Source: Palsa-1033 sp963735455 (GTDB lineage: Bacteria; Chloroflexota; Limnocylindria; Limnocylindrales; CSP1-4). From it: a stretch of DNA of 64,000 nt. Positions 36,455 through 44,896 of the stretch are shown piece after piece (positions within the stretch are counted from its first letter, which is position 1; every line of letters begins with the position of its first letter). The notes below the pieces were generated by a model that worked only from the letters and a program-made list of their open reading frames with translations, made no database searches and was not told the origin of the DNA. Made by a program: the position numbers and the translations under genes. The DNA lies in assembly GCA_963735455.1 (NCBI GenBank), contig CAVTKZ010000002.1, forward strand, positions 248,001-312,000. Reading direction: 5' to 3'.

Positions 36455-37250
36455 TCAGCGGTCGAGGACCGCCACGTCGTCGCCGAGTCGGATCCGGCCT
36501 GGCACCAGGACCGTGCCCCAGACGCCGAACGGCAGTGCCTCGGTGGTCGGCACGCCGGCCCGGGTCTCGGCCAGCAGGGCGAGCGTGTCGAGGCTGCGCC
36601 GGCCGGTGTCCGGATCCTGGGTGGTGACCGCGCAGCGACCGACGTTGCCGTGCACGGCAACGATCACCTCGCCCAGCCGGACCCGGCGCCCGAGCCAGGC
36701 GTCCTCGGCGTAGGCCTCGATCCCGTCGACCACGGCCGACATCCGGAAGCGGCGCGGATCGAGCGGTTCGTCGAGGCCGGCGGCGCCGGCCAGGGCCAGC
36801 AGCGAGCCGCGCGAGATCAGGGTGATCCCGCCGCCCTCCGGCTGCCGATCGATGCCACCACATTCGGCGTCCATGTGCACCAGCCGGAGGGGCTGCCCGG
36901 CCCATTCGCTGAGCACCGCGGAGAATGGCCCGTCGACCTCGTGCCCAGGTCGTTCCTCGCCGTACAGGATCGCCTTGATCGGGCGTCCCGAGCTCCACAC
37001 CGGCGTCGGTCACCGAGCCGTCGGGAAAGTGGAGGGCGAGCGTCTCCGGATCGTGCCCGACCCGGGGCACGATCGTGGCCAGCGGCCCCAGCCGCTTGCC
37101 GGCGAAGAGGCGATTCTCCGAGTCGACCAGCAGGAACCGGCGATCGCCGAGGATTCCCGTCGGCCCGACCCGGACCTCGGCCCGCTCGTCGAGGGCCATC
37201 GCCTTGACCGGCGCGGTGGCCAGCCAGACGACACCCGGCCCGTCAGCCAA
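36455..37250 (-). CDS. MOSC-domain protein with N-terminal beta-barrel, frameshifted
   Basis: A protein of about 264 residues. The N-terminal barrel (VVWLATAPVKAMAL, RRFLLVDSENRLFAGKRLGP) reads from TTG 37250 to GSVTDAGV. An indel near 36985-36995 moves the rest to another frame: SGRPIKAILYGEE, then the MOSC core with GNVGRCAVTTQDPDTGRR, whose Cys binds the molybdenum cofactor in mARC-type enzymes. Members reduce N-hydroxylated compounds or handle sulfurated Moco. It overlaps the end of the Nramp gene by eight bases. Confidence 0.82.
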
Positions 37251-38684
37251 CGCTCACTCCGAAGACGCCCAGGACGGCCACCGCCAGCAGGACCACGTCG
37301 AGCAGGATCACCAGGCCCACGGCGAGCCAGGCGATCACGTTGGCGATCCGGCCGTTGGCGTGCTTGCCCATGAGCGTCTTGTCGTTGACCAGCAGGACCA
37401 TGAACACGAGCACGATCGGCAGCAGCAGGCCCTGCAGGTACTGCGACGAGAGGATCACCGGCAGCAGGCTGATCCCGGGGATCAGCACGACCAGCGCGCC
37501 CGCGAACAGGACGAAGGTGTAGATCCCGAAGAAGGCCCGTGCGTCGCTGAAGCGCTTGCCGACGCCCGACTCCCAGCCGAATGCCTCGCAGATCACGAAC
37601 GAGGTCGAGATCGGCATGATCGTCGCGGCCAGGACGCTCGCGCCGAACAGGCCGACCGCGAAGAGGACCTCGGCGAGGTTGCCGGCGACCGGCTTGAGGC
37701 CCAGCGGCCGCGTCGCTGGCCGAGTTGATCGTGCCTCCGACGGCATGGATCGTGAGCGCCGTGGCGATCACGATGAAGACCGCGATCACGTTCGTCCAGA
37801 CCGCCCCGCCGACCGAATCGACCTGCTCCAGGACCAGCTCGTCTTCGCCGATTCCCTTCTCGGCGACGGCGCTCTGGAGGTAGAACTGCATGTACGGCGT
37901 GATCGTCGTGCCGACCACCCCCACGATCAGGAGCAGGACACCGCCGGTCAGGCCGTTGAAGTTCGGCGAGATGAGCGACGTGGCCGACGACGCCCCAGTC
38001 GGGATGGGCCAGGAAGGCCGAGAAGATGTAGGTCACGAAGACCAGGGCGATCGCCAGGAAGACCCGCTCGACGGTGCGGTAGCTCGAGAACAGGACGAGG
38101 GCCCAGATCAGGGCCGCCACCAGGGGCACGGTGACGTAGCGCGAGATCCCGAAGATCTCGAGGGCGGCCGCCGCGCCCGAGAACTCGGCCACGGTGTTGG
38201 CCAGGTTGGCGACCAGCAGGACGAGCATCGCGAAGGCGGTCCAGCGGACGCCGAAGCGATCGCGGATCAGGTCCGACAGGCCCTGCCCGGTGACGACGCC
38301 CAGGCGCGCGGCGATCTCCTGGACGACGGCCAGGATGATGATCGTGATCGGGAAGATCCAGAGCAGGCCGAGGCCGGTCTGGGCGCCCATCACGCTGTAC
38401 GTGGTGATGCCGCCGGCGTCGTTGCCGGCCACCCCGGCGATCAGCCCCGGGCCCATGACCGCGAGGAACGCGAGCAGCCCCCGCCGGCCGCGGAAGCGGC
38501 CGCGCAGGCGCAGGAACTCGCGGTTCGCGATCCGATCGCCCAGCCGGCTGAGGAGCCCGATCCGGGGCGGCCGGGCGGGCAGGCGGCGGCGCCGCTCGGT
38601 CGGGTGGCGCCAGGTCTCGACGGCCCGCCGGGCGCCAGTCTCGGCCTGCTTGGCGACGCCCCGGACGGTCGGCAGCTGGGGCAC
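37243..38684 (-). CDS. Nramp-family divalent metal transporter, two frameshifts
   Basis: About 480 residues over three frames. The first, from GTG 38684, has a basic N-tail, then VMGPGLIAGVAGNDAGGITTYSVMGAQTG, where the metal-binding DPGN of classical Nramp is replaced by GNDAGG. The second begins near 37980 with VGTTITPYMQFYLQSAVAEKG. The third starts near 37730 with KPVAGNLAEVLFAVGLFGAS. About 11 helices result. The changed helix-1 motif and the pairing with a MgtE-N/CBS protein point to an Nramp-related transporter for Mg2+ or another divalent cation, rather than a standard Mn importer. Confidence 0.8.
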
Positions 38685-38708
38685 GCTTCGGCTCCGCCCG
38701 CGTCCGGC

Positions 38709-39968
38709 CTAGCCGCGCGCGAAGAGGCGCGGCAGGCGCCGCTTCCAGGCCGTCGGCAGGACCGTGTCGAGGGCGTCGTCGACGGTCACGATGCCGGCCA
38801 GGCGGCCCTCCTCGTCGATGACCGGCACGGCCAGCAGGTTGTAATGGGCGACGACCTCGGCGACCTCGTCCTGGTCGGCCAGGACGCCGACCGCGACCGG
38901 CTCCTTGATCATCACCTCGCCGATCTGGGTGTCCGGCGCGGCGACGATCAGGTCGCGCAGCGACAGGACGCCGACCAGCCGGCCGTCGTCGTCGGTCACG
39001 TAGACGTAGTAGATCGTCTCGGCGTTCGGCTCCAGCTGGCGGAGCATGTCGATCGTCTCGGCCGCGGTCAGGTGGGCCGGCACGGCGACGAACTCGGTGG
39101 TCATGATCCCGCCGGCCGAGTCCTCGGGATAGCCGAGGAGCTCCTGGACCTCGGCCTTCTCGTCCTTCTCCATCAGCGCGAAGATCTCGTCGCGGGTGGT
39201 CTGCGACAGGTCGGCCACCAGGTCGGCGGCGTCGTCCGGGGACATCTCCTCGAGGATGTCGGCGGCCCGGCCGGGCTCGAGGTCCTCGAGCACCTCGACC
39301 TGCGTCTCGGGCTCCATCTCCTCGATCGCGTCGGCCACGGCGTCGTCGCCCAGGGAAGCCAGCACGCCGGCCCGGTCGCGCGGGGCGAGCTGGTCGATGA
39401 TCGTGGCCAGGTCGGCCGGATGGAGCTCGGCCAGGCCGGCGTGGGGCACCCGCAGCTTGATCGAGGCGATCGAGGTCTCGACCGGGTCGACGTCCTCCCA
39501 GTCGATGTACTTCTCGGGCACCGCGACTCGCAGGTTGCGGGCGATCGTGCGCATCCCGCCCTCGACGCCCAGCCGGCGGAGGAGGCCCGAGGCGCCGACG
39601 TCGACCGCGACCAGGTGCAGGGCGCCCTCGACCTCGTCGAGGCGCAGGTCGTTGACCCGGACCACCTTGCGCCCGTCGATGTCGACGATCTGCTTATCCA
39701 TCAGGTCGGCACGCAGGAGGATCTCGTTGGGCCGCTGGTGGAACTTGGCCAGGTCCATCGTCAGGCTGCTCAGCTTGGCGCCCGACTCGTCGAGGTGGTC
39801 GACCGAGGTCCAGGGCAGGAAGATCCGGCGCCGATCGGTCTCGACCACCAGGCCGGTCACCGGCGGATAGCGATCACCGACGGCAACGATCAGGTCGGCG
39901 ACCTTGCCGATCGGCTCGTCGTTCCGGTCCCGGACGGGCCGTCCGATCACCTGGCTCAGGTAGAGCAT
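38709..39968 (-). CDS. Soluble MgtE-N / CBS regulator with two PRC-barrel-like domains
   Basis: A 419-residue cytoplasmic protein. Residues 1-75 (LSQVIGRPVRDRNDEPIGKVADLIV) and about 85-160 look like two PRC-barrel domains. About 190-285 is an MgtE N-terminal superhelix (LHPADLATIIDQLAPRDRAGVLASL, MEPETQVEVLEDLEPGRAADILEEM). About 290-410 is a CBS pair (AGGIMTTEFVAVPAHLT, VGVLSLRDLIV, AVPVIDEEGRLAGIVTVDDAL). This is the cytoplasmic Mg2+ sensor of MgtE without its membrane domain. The Nramp-like gene 25 bases downstream probably supplies the channel, giving a two-protein gated transporter. Confidence 0.88.
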   Translation of the reverse strand: MLYLSQVIGRPVRDRNDEPIGKVADLIVAVGDRYPPVTGLVVETDRRRIFLPWTSVDHLDESGAKLSSLTMDLAKFHQRPNEILLRADLMDKQIVDIDGRKVVRVNDLRLDEVEGALHLVAVDVGASGLLRRLGVEGGMRTIARNLRVAVPEKYIDWEDVDPVETSIASIKLRVPHAGLAELHPADLATIIDQLAPRDRAGVLASLGDDAVADAIEEMEPETQVEVLEDLEPGRAADILEEMSPDDAADLVADLSQTTRDEIFALMEKDEKAEVQELLGYPEDSAGGIMTTEFVAVPAHLTAAETIDMLRQLEPNAETIYYVYVTDDDGRLVGVLSLRDLIVAAPDTQIGEVMIKEPVAVGVLADQDEVAEVVAHYNLLAVPVIDEEGRLAGIVTVDDALDTVLPTAWKRRLPRLFARG

Positions 39969-40250
39969 CTGCCACCTCGCGGCGGGGTTCGTCCCGCGCG
40001 TTGGTGGCGCACGTCCTGATCGGACGTGCCGCCGTCAGCGGGCGAGGCGGACCGGGTGCTGGCGGGCGCCGTTGGCGCGGCCCACGACGATCGTGGCACT
40101 CGCTGGCGTCCCTCGACTGGGTCCTGACTCCACGAGAGGAGTAGTCCTCCGGTGCTGGCTTGGAGTTCCCGGGCAGCCCGATTCGGCGCGACGCCGGTCG
40201 CACGGGACATCCCGAGTGTAGTCGTCCGATTCGAGGCGGGTCAACCCGCT
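39969..40250 (-). promoter_or_regulatory. Hairpin-rich leader upstream of the MgtE-N/CBS gene (candidate structured RNA)
   Basis: No gene is seen. Several hairpins stand out: an 8-bp stem GCACGTCC/GGACGTGC with a 5-base loop (40009-40029), GCGGG/CCCGC (40236-40249), GAGGA/TCCTC near 40135 and CCACGA/TCGTGG near 40090. No match to the M-box core (AGGTGAGGCTCC) was found. A metal-responsive leader is a hypothesis from the downstream genes only. Confidence 0.3.
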
Positions 40251-40322
40251 CCGCGCTCGGCTTGCGGGCTACGGACCCGATGGACAGCGTGCGCGTCGCC
40301 TTTGTCGCGCTGCCTGGGGTTC

Positions 40323-40487
40323 GGACAAATGTCGCCACCCGAGGCACTAGGGTCGAGCCAGGCCGCGAATCCGGTTCTGACCAGCCCCGCTCCGCTCAAA
40401 CTGTGCGTGGATTCCGGTCTATTGAGCCAAATTCGGCCCAGATGGCCCCGCTACCAGACTTAAGGCGTCCACCAGCGACATTTGTCC
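40323..40487. repeat. 165-bp element with 13-bp perfect terminal inverted repeats (MITE-like or paired operators)
   Basis: GGACAAATGTCGC at 40323-40335 is mirrored by GCGACATTTGTCC at 40475-40487. The inside has no gene and is visibly less GC-rich than the surroundings. A related palindrome, GTGACATATGTCCCA, lies at 46545-46559 beyond the arsenic genes. It could be a small non-autonomous element, or two binding sites for one regulator. Confidence 0.4.
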
Positions 40488-40507
40488 CAGGTTTCGGTTC
40501 GGTCGGG

Positions 40508-41410
40508 CTAGCGCTCCGCCGAGACGGGTGCAGACATCGGGTTGGCATTCGGCCGGAAGGTGACGGAGACCACGGCGATGAGCACGATCGCCGCCCCCAG
40601 CCACTGCCGCGGATCGAGGCCTTCGCCCAGGAGCAGGATGCCGCCGGCCACCCCGAACACCGGAATCAGGTAGAACGAGATTGCGGCGAGCGACGCCGGC
40701 GCTCCGCGCAGCGCCGTCAGGTACAGCCAGTACGCGGCCGCGTAGTACAGGACCCCCGAGGTAATCGCGCTGAGCAGCCCGATCGGCGAGATCGCCGTGG
40801 GGCGAACGGCGCCGCCGAACATGCCAACCAGGACCACGACGACCAGGGCGAAGGCGAGTGCGTGCGCCTGCTGGGCAACGACCACCTGGGCGGTCGAGTC
40901 GGAGGTTGCGATCCAGCGCCGGGCGATGATCGTGTAGGTCGCGCAGCAGGCGACCCCTGCCAGGGTCAGCGCGACGCCGCCCCATTGGCCGTTCGTGCCC
41001 GGGTCGTAGACAAGCAGGACAAGGCCGGCGACCGCGGCCAGGGACAGGATGCCGACGAGCGGCGCCACGCGCTCGTGCAGCAACCACACCGCCAGGACCA
41101 GGATCAGGAGCGGCTCGACGGCCCACAGGAGGACCGCCAGGCTCGCAGTGATCGAGCCCAGGCCAAGCAGACCCAGGGCATACGCGAGGCCTGGGTTCAG
41201 GATGCCCAGGCGCCCCAGGATTGCGGGGCTTCCGCGCAGAGGCAGACCTCGGCGGCGCATCAGGCTGGAGAGGACGACGAGACTTGCGGCGAGCTGGATC
41301 GGCAATAAGGTCAGCGCGGGAATCTCGTCGAGTGCGCGTTTGCTGATGACGGTGCCCAAGCCCCAGCAGGCAGCGGCAAGGGTGAGTGCCAGGAGGTCTC
41401 GGCGGCTCAT
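40508..41410 (-). CDS. EamA/DMT-superfamily permease
   Basis: A 300-residue membrane protein with two EamA repeats of five helices each. The first begins LLALTLAAACWGLGTVISKRAL. The second repeat ends ILLLGEGLDPRQWLGAAIVLIAVV. Proteins of this family export amino acids, nucleotides or other metabolites, and the substrate is unknown here. It is separated from arsR by 43 bases in the same direction, so it may be co-transcribed with arsR from the divergent promoter. Confidence 0.85.
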   Translation of the reverse strand: MSRRDLLALTLAAACWGLGTVISKRALDEIPALTLLPIQLAASLVVLSSLMRRRGLPLRGSPAILGRLGILNPGLAYALGLLGLGSITASLAVLLWAVEPLLILVLAVWLLHERVAPLVGILSLAAVAGLVLLVYDPGTNGQWGGVALTLAGVACCATYTIIARRWIATSDSTAQVVVAQQAHALAFALVVVVLVGMFGGAVRPTAISPIGLLSAITSGVLYYAAAYWLYLTALRGAPASLAAISFYLIPVFGVAGGILLLGEGLDPRQWLGAAIVLIAVVSVTFRPNANPMSAPVSAER

Positions 41411-41453
41411 GGTTGGGAAGACACAGGCTCGTCGGGCGGCCTGGACGTTGCGA

Positions 41454-41795
41454 CTACGCCTGCGTCCCGGGCCGCGACTCGATGACCGGCAGGGCGCGTG
41501 GCGAGAGCTGCCTGATCCGCGGTCCGAATTCGCCGGCGATCGCCCGGAAGCGTTCCACGGCCTCGGGCCGGAGCTGGTAGTAGATGAACGAGGCGCGGCG
41601 CTCGGAGCTAACCCAGCCGGCCTCGCGGAGCACTTTCAGGTGATGGCTCACCGTCGGCTGGGCAACGTCGCAGCAGCCGACGAAATCACAGGCGCAGACA
41701 TCGTCACCCGCAGCGAGCTGGCGCAGGATCGCCAGCCGGCTGGGGTCGGCCGCAGCCTGGAGGAGAAGGGTGTCGGGATCTGTCGAACGCTTCAT
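41454..41795 (-). CDS. arsR: ArsR-family metalloregulator
   Basis: A 113-residue winged-helix repressor if started at ATG 41795. A longer frame from 41831 would cover the operator. The helix-turn-helix is CDVAQPTVSHHLKVLREAGWV. A thiol site is visible just before it: GDDVCACDFVGCCDV offers four Cys for As(III), unlike the single ELCVCDL site of plasmid ArsR. Release by arsenite would open both this gene and arsM, which is transcribed away from it. Confidence 0.92.
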   Translation of the reverse strand: MKRSTDPDTLLLQAAADPSRLAILRQLAAGDDVCACDFVGCCDVAQPTVSHHLKVLREAGWVSSERRASFIYYQLRPEAVERFRAIAGEFGPRIRQLSPRALPVIESRPGTQA

Positions 41796-41873
41796 GATGG
41801 TTACGGTATTGACAAACGCCAATATCGTCAAGTATCAATATGAAGTCAACTGCACCGTTCAGGAGAGCCCGGA
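41796..41873. promoter_or_regulatory. arsR/arsM divergent promoter and operator
   Basis: This is an AT-rich patch in a GC-rich background. It holds an inverted repeat TATTG-N8-CAATA at 41807-41824 and a second CAATAT at 41836-41841, 16 bases after the first (41820-41825). TTGAC at 41810-41814 may be a -35 for arsM. AGGAG at 41861-41865 is the arsM ribosome-binding site. The repeats are the likely ArsR operator. Confidence 0.5.
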
Positions 41874-42683
41874 ATGACGACCGAATTGATCCATCAGGAA
41901 GTCCGGGCGCGCTACGCCGCGGCGGCAACCCAGGCGAATGACGGCGGCTGCTGCAGCGGTAGCTCCGAAACTATCGGCGCCGAGCTGTATTCGGCGTTGG
42001 AACGCGACGAGCTACCCGATGCGGCCTTGCTCGCCTCGCTCGGCTGCGGCAATCCGATCGCGGTCGCCGACCTGCACCCCGGCGAGCGGGTCCTCGACCT
42101 GGGCTCCGGCGGCGGGATCGACGTGCTCCTGTCGGGGAAGCGGGTCGGTCCGACCGGCCGGGCGATCGGACTCGACATGACCGACGAGATGCTGGTCCTG
42201 GCCCAGCGCAACATCGCCGAGGCCGGGGCGACGAATATCGAGCTGCTCCGGGGCCATATCGAGGCGATTCCCCTGCCGGCGGAGTCGGTCGACGTCGTGA
42301 TCAGCAACTGCGTGATCAACCTTGCAGCCGACAAGCCGGCGGTCTTCGCGGAGATCGCCCGGGTGCTCCGGCCGGGCGGCCGGATCGGGATCACCGATAT
42401 CGTTGCGGAGGACCACCTCAGCGCCGAGCAGCGCGCGGAACGCGGCTCATACGTCGGCTGCATCGCCGGAGCGCTGTCGTTCACGGAATATCGCCGCGGG
42501 CTGGAGGCCGCCGGGCTGGTCGACATCTCCATGACGCCGACTCACGACGTGACCGAGGGCATGGTCAGCGCAATCGTCAAGGCGAGTAAGCCGCTGGACG
42601 CCAAGCCGCTGATCGACCTCTCGCCGCGCACCTTGCCCGTCGCCGAATCAGGCTGCGGCTGCGGTTCCGGCGGATGCTGCTGA
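41874..42683 (+). CDS. arsM: Arsenite S-adenosylmethionine methyltransferase
   Basis: A 269-residue enzyme that methylates As(III) to volatile or less toxic forms. VLDLGSGGGIDVLLSGKRVG is the SAM loop. The arsenic-binding cysteines are Cys58 (SLGCGN), Cys146 (SNCVINL) and Cys196 (YVGCIAG), with the 50-residue spacing between the last two typical of ArsM. Extra Cys lie at residues 26-27 and in the C-terminal tail (CGCGSGGCC), which may bind more metalloid. ATG 41874 has AGGAG 8 bases before it. Confidence 0.95.
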   Translation: MTTELIHQEVRARYAAAATQANDGGCCSGSSETIGAELYSALERDELPDAALLASLGCGNPIAVADLHPGERVLDLGSGGGIDVLLSGKRVGPTGRAIGLDMTDEMLVLAQRNIAEAGATNIELLRGHIEAIPLPAESVDVVISNCVINLAADKPAVFAEIARVLRPGGRIGITDIVAEDHLSAEQRAERGSYVGCIAGALSFTEYRRGLEAAGLVDISMTPTHDVTEGMVSAIVKASKPLDAKPLIDLSPRTLPVAESGCGCGSGGCC

Positions 42684-42709
42684 TGACCATCGAACCTCTG
42701 CGAAAGGGC

Positions 42710-42746
42710 TTGACCTTCGAGCAACTTGAAGGTCTAGGCTCAAGGC
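42710..42746 (+). promoter_or_regulatory. MerR-type promoter 1 (19-bp spacer, dyad), leaderless start
   Basis: TTGACC (42710-42715), 19 bases, TAGGCT (42735-42740), then six bases to GTG 42747. The dyad ACCTTC-N9-GAAGGT lies in the spacer. A 19-bp spacer with a dyad is the hallmark of promoters twisted open by MerR-family activators. An almost identical copy is at 44860. Confidence 0.75.
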
Positions 42747-43460
42747 GTGGGGCCGACCGGGCGCCCCGCCCGCACGAGGACCACGCATGTGACGACCCCA
42801 ACCGAGCATGTCCCTCTGGCTGACCTGACGCCGGCCGAGCGGGTCAACATTCGCCAATCCGCGGCGGCGCTCGAGCGTCGCTGGAAAGGCCAGATGAATG
42901 TCGAGACGATCGAGCGCTTCCTCCTTGAATCGATGGACCTTGTCTCCCCGAATGCCAGGATTCGGACATGGGTCCCGGTCCTCGTCGAGCGACTGACGAA
43001 CGACCGCCTGCGGGCCCTGGTCAGGCTCGAGTCAAACCGGACGGACCTCAATCCGAGCGTCCTCTTCCTGTGCGTACACAACGCCGGTCGGTCGCAGATG
43101 GCGGCGGGCTGGATGCGTCACCTCGCCGCTGGCCGGGTCGATGTCTTCTCGGGCGGATCGGAGCCCTCCGCTGGATTGAACGGAGCAGCGGTGGCGGCGA
43201 TGGCGGAGCGGGGTATCGACATCAGCCAGGAGCTGCCGCAACCGTGGGCCGACGAGATCGTTCGGGCGGCCGACGTGATCGTGACCATGGGCTGCGGTGA
43301 CGCCTGTCCCGTCTACCCGGGCAAGCGCTACGTGGATTGGGAGCTTGACGATCCGGCCGGCAAGTCGCTTGCCGAGGTCGAGCCGATTCGCGACGAGATC
43401 GAGCGACGCGTCCGGACACTGATGGCCGAGCTCGGCGTCCAACCGGCGCCGGAACTGTAG
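42747..43460 (+). CDS. arsC: Arsenate reductase (LMW-PTP type) with N-terminal three-helix domain
   Basis: A 237-residue protein. Residues about 25-95 form a helical bundle (ADLTPAERVNIRQSAAALE, ETIERFLLES) found before some actinobacterial-type ArsC proteins. Residues 103-235 are the phosphatase-like domain. VLFLCVHNAGRSQM has the P-loop Cys109-x5-Arg, and MGCGDACPVYPGKRYVDWELDDP holds the Asp and the Cys pair for thiol relay. It reduces As(V) to As(III). If the message is leaderless the start is GTG 42747. A GTG at 42789 would remove 14 low-complexity residues. Confidence 0.88.
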   Translation: MGPTGRPARTRTTHVTTPTEHVPLADLTPAERVNIRQSAAALERRWKGQMNVETIERFLLESMDLVSPNARIRTWVPVLVERLTNDRLRALVRLESNRTDLNPSVLFLCVHNAGRSQMAAGWMRHLAAGRVDVFSGGSEPSAGLNGAAVAAMAERGIDISQELPQPWADEIVRAADVIVTMGCGDACPVYPGKRYVDWELDDPAGKSLAEVEPIRDEIERRVRTLMAELGVQPAPEL

Positions 43461-43490
43461 GCAGCAAGTCTCGATCGAACGGGCAGGTTC

Positions 43491-44852
43491 ATGAGCCTGG
43501 TGATCGTCGGTGGGAGTGATGCCGGAACCGAGGCCGCCCTGGCGGCACGCCTGACGGATCCGTCACTCGAGATCACGGTCCTTGTCGCGGATGAGTACCT
43601 GAACTTCAGCATCTGCGGGCTGCCGTTCCTGGTGAGCCGGGAGGTCGACGACTGGCGCTCGCTCGCCCATCGTGACGAGGCGCAGATCGCGAGCCGCGGC
43701 ATCGACGTCCGGCTCAACCATCGGGCCGAGGCAATCCATCCAGGCCGAAAGCGGGTCCGGGTTCGCAGCCAGACCGAGACCTTCGACCTTCGCTACGACC
43801 GCCTGATCATCGCGACGGGTGCTCGTCCGTTTCGGCCCAGCCTGACCGGCCTCGATCTGCCGGACGTCTTCAGCCTGCACACGATGGCCGACGGGATCCG
43901 GCTTCGGGAGCGGCTCGATCGTGACAGGCCCGCGGCTGCGCTTGTCGTCGGCAGTGGCTACATCGGGGTGGAGCTGGCCGACGCCCTCACCTCCCGCGGG
44001 ATTCGGGTCACCCTCGTTGGCCGAGCGCCCTCGGTGTTGCCGACTGTCGGCCGGTCGTTGGGCGGGCTCGTCGCGACCGAGCTGGAGCGTAACGGCGTGA
44101 CCGTCATCACCGGCGCCGCCGTCAACGGCCTCACCGAGGATGCGGGACGCCTGAGGGCGACCACGACCGACGGGGGAAGCCGGCTGGTTGATATCGCGAT
44201 CATCGGCGCGGGCGTTCAACCCAATGCCGAGCTCGCCGTCGCCGCGGGCGTCGCGACCGGGGTGAGTGGCGCGATCGCCGTGGGTCGTTCGATGGACACC
44301 TCCGTCGCGGATATCTTCGCCGCGGGCGATTGCGCCGAAACCTGGCATGGGGTCCTCGGCCGGCCGGCCTACCTACCCCTTGGGACGACCAGCCACAAGC
44401 AGGGTCGAGTTGCCGGAGTCAACGCCGCGGGCGGGACAGCCGAGTTTGGCGGCTCGGTCGGGACCCAGGTCGTGAAGGTGTTCGACCTGGCCGCCGCGCG
44501 GACGGGGTTATCGGAGGCAGAAGCATTGGCGGCCGGCTTCACGCCCGCGTCGATCGAGCTGGTGGTTCCCGACCACAAGCGCTATTACCCGGGGGCGACC
44601 GAACTGCGGATCCGGATGATCGGTGACTCCGGAAGCGGCCGACTCCTCGGAGCGCAGATCGTCGGAAACTGGCGCGCCGGCGTCGCACGACGGATCGATA
44701 TCGCGGCCGTCGCGATCCAGCAGGGCATGGGCGTCGCGGAGCTGTCACGTCTCGATCTGAGCTATACCCCGCCACTCAGCTCGCCGTGGGATCCGATCCA
44801 ACTCGCCGCCGACGCATGGCGAGCGGCTGCCCCTGAGTCATCGGCGCGGTGA
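43491..44852 (+). CDS. FAD/NAD-dependent oxidoreductase, CoA-disulfide-reductase-like
   Basis: A 453-residue two-dinucleotide-binding flavoprotein. It has VIVGGSDAGTEAALAARL (FAD), NFSICGLPF with the single redox Cys of CoA disulfide reductase/NADH peroxidase, LIIATGARP and ALVVGSGYIGVELADAL (NADH). IFAAGDCAE and a C-terminal dimerisation domain follow. Family members reduce disulfides or peroxides. Its place between two arsenate reductase genes suggests it recycles their thiols or reduces an arsenic-thiol adduct. That is an inference. Confidence 0.85.
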   Translation: MSLVIVGGSDAGTEAALAARLTDPSLEITVLVADEYLNFSICGLPFLVSREVDDWRSLAHRDEAQIASRGIDVRLNHRAEAIHPGRKRVRVRSQTETFDLRYDRLIIATGARPFRPSLTGLDLPDVFSLHTMADGIRLRERLDRDRPAAALVVGSGYIGVELADALTSRGIRVTLVGRAPSVLPTVGRSLGGLVATELERNGVTVITGAAVNGLTEDAGRLRATTTDGGSRLVDIAIIGAGVQPNAELAVAAGVATGVSGAIAVGRSMDTSVADIFAAGDCAETWHGVLGRPAYLPLGTTSHKQGRVAGVNAAGGTAEFGGSVGTQVVKVFDLAAARTGLSEAEALAAGFTPASIELVVPDHKRYYPGATELRIRMIGDSGSGRLLGAQIVGNWRAGVARRIDIAAVAIQQGMGVAELSRLDLSYTPPLSSPWDPIQLAADAWRAAAPESSAR

Positions 44853-44859
44853 GTATCCC

Positions 44860-44896
44860 TTGACCTTCGAGTTACTTGAAGGGTTAGGCTGATGGG
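44860..44896 (+). promoter_or_regulatory. MerR-type promoter 2 (19-bp spacer, dyad), leaderless start
   Basis: TTGACC (44860-44865), 19 bases, TAGGCT (44885-44890), six bases, GTG 44897. ACCTTC-N9-GAAGGG matches the dyad of promoter 1 in all but the last base. The whole 37-bp layout is the same, so one regulator, most likely the MerR protein encoded right here, should control both. Confidence 0.75.

Noticed and set aside
37890..40019. 709-codon open frame antisense to the Nramp and MgtE-N/CBS genes
   Set aside because: Same high-GC shadow effect; the other strand encodes clear conserved proteins.
39969..40250. M-box (ykoK) or yybP-ykoY riboswitch upstream of the MgtE-N/CBS gene
   Set aside because: The expected cores (AGGTGAGGCTCC for M-box) are not found on either strand. 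Only generic hairpins are seen, so it is listed as a candidate leader, not a named riboswitch.
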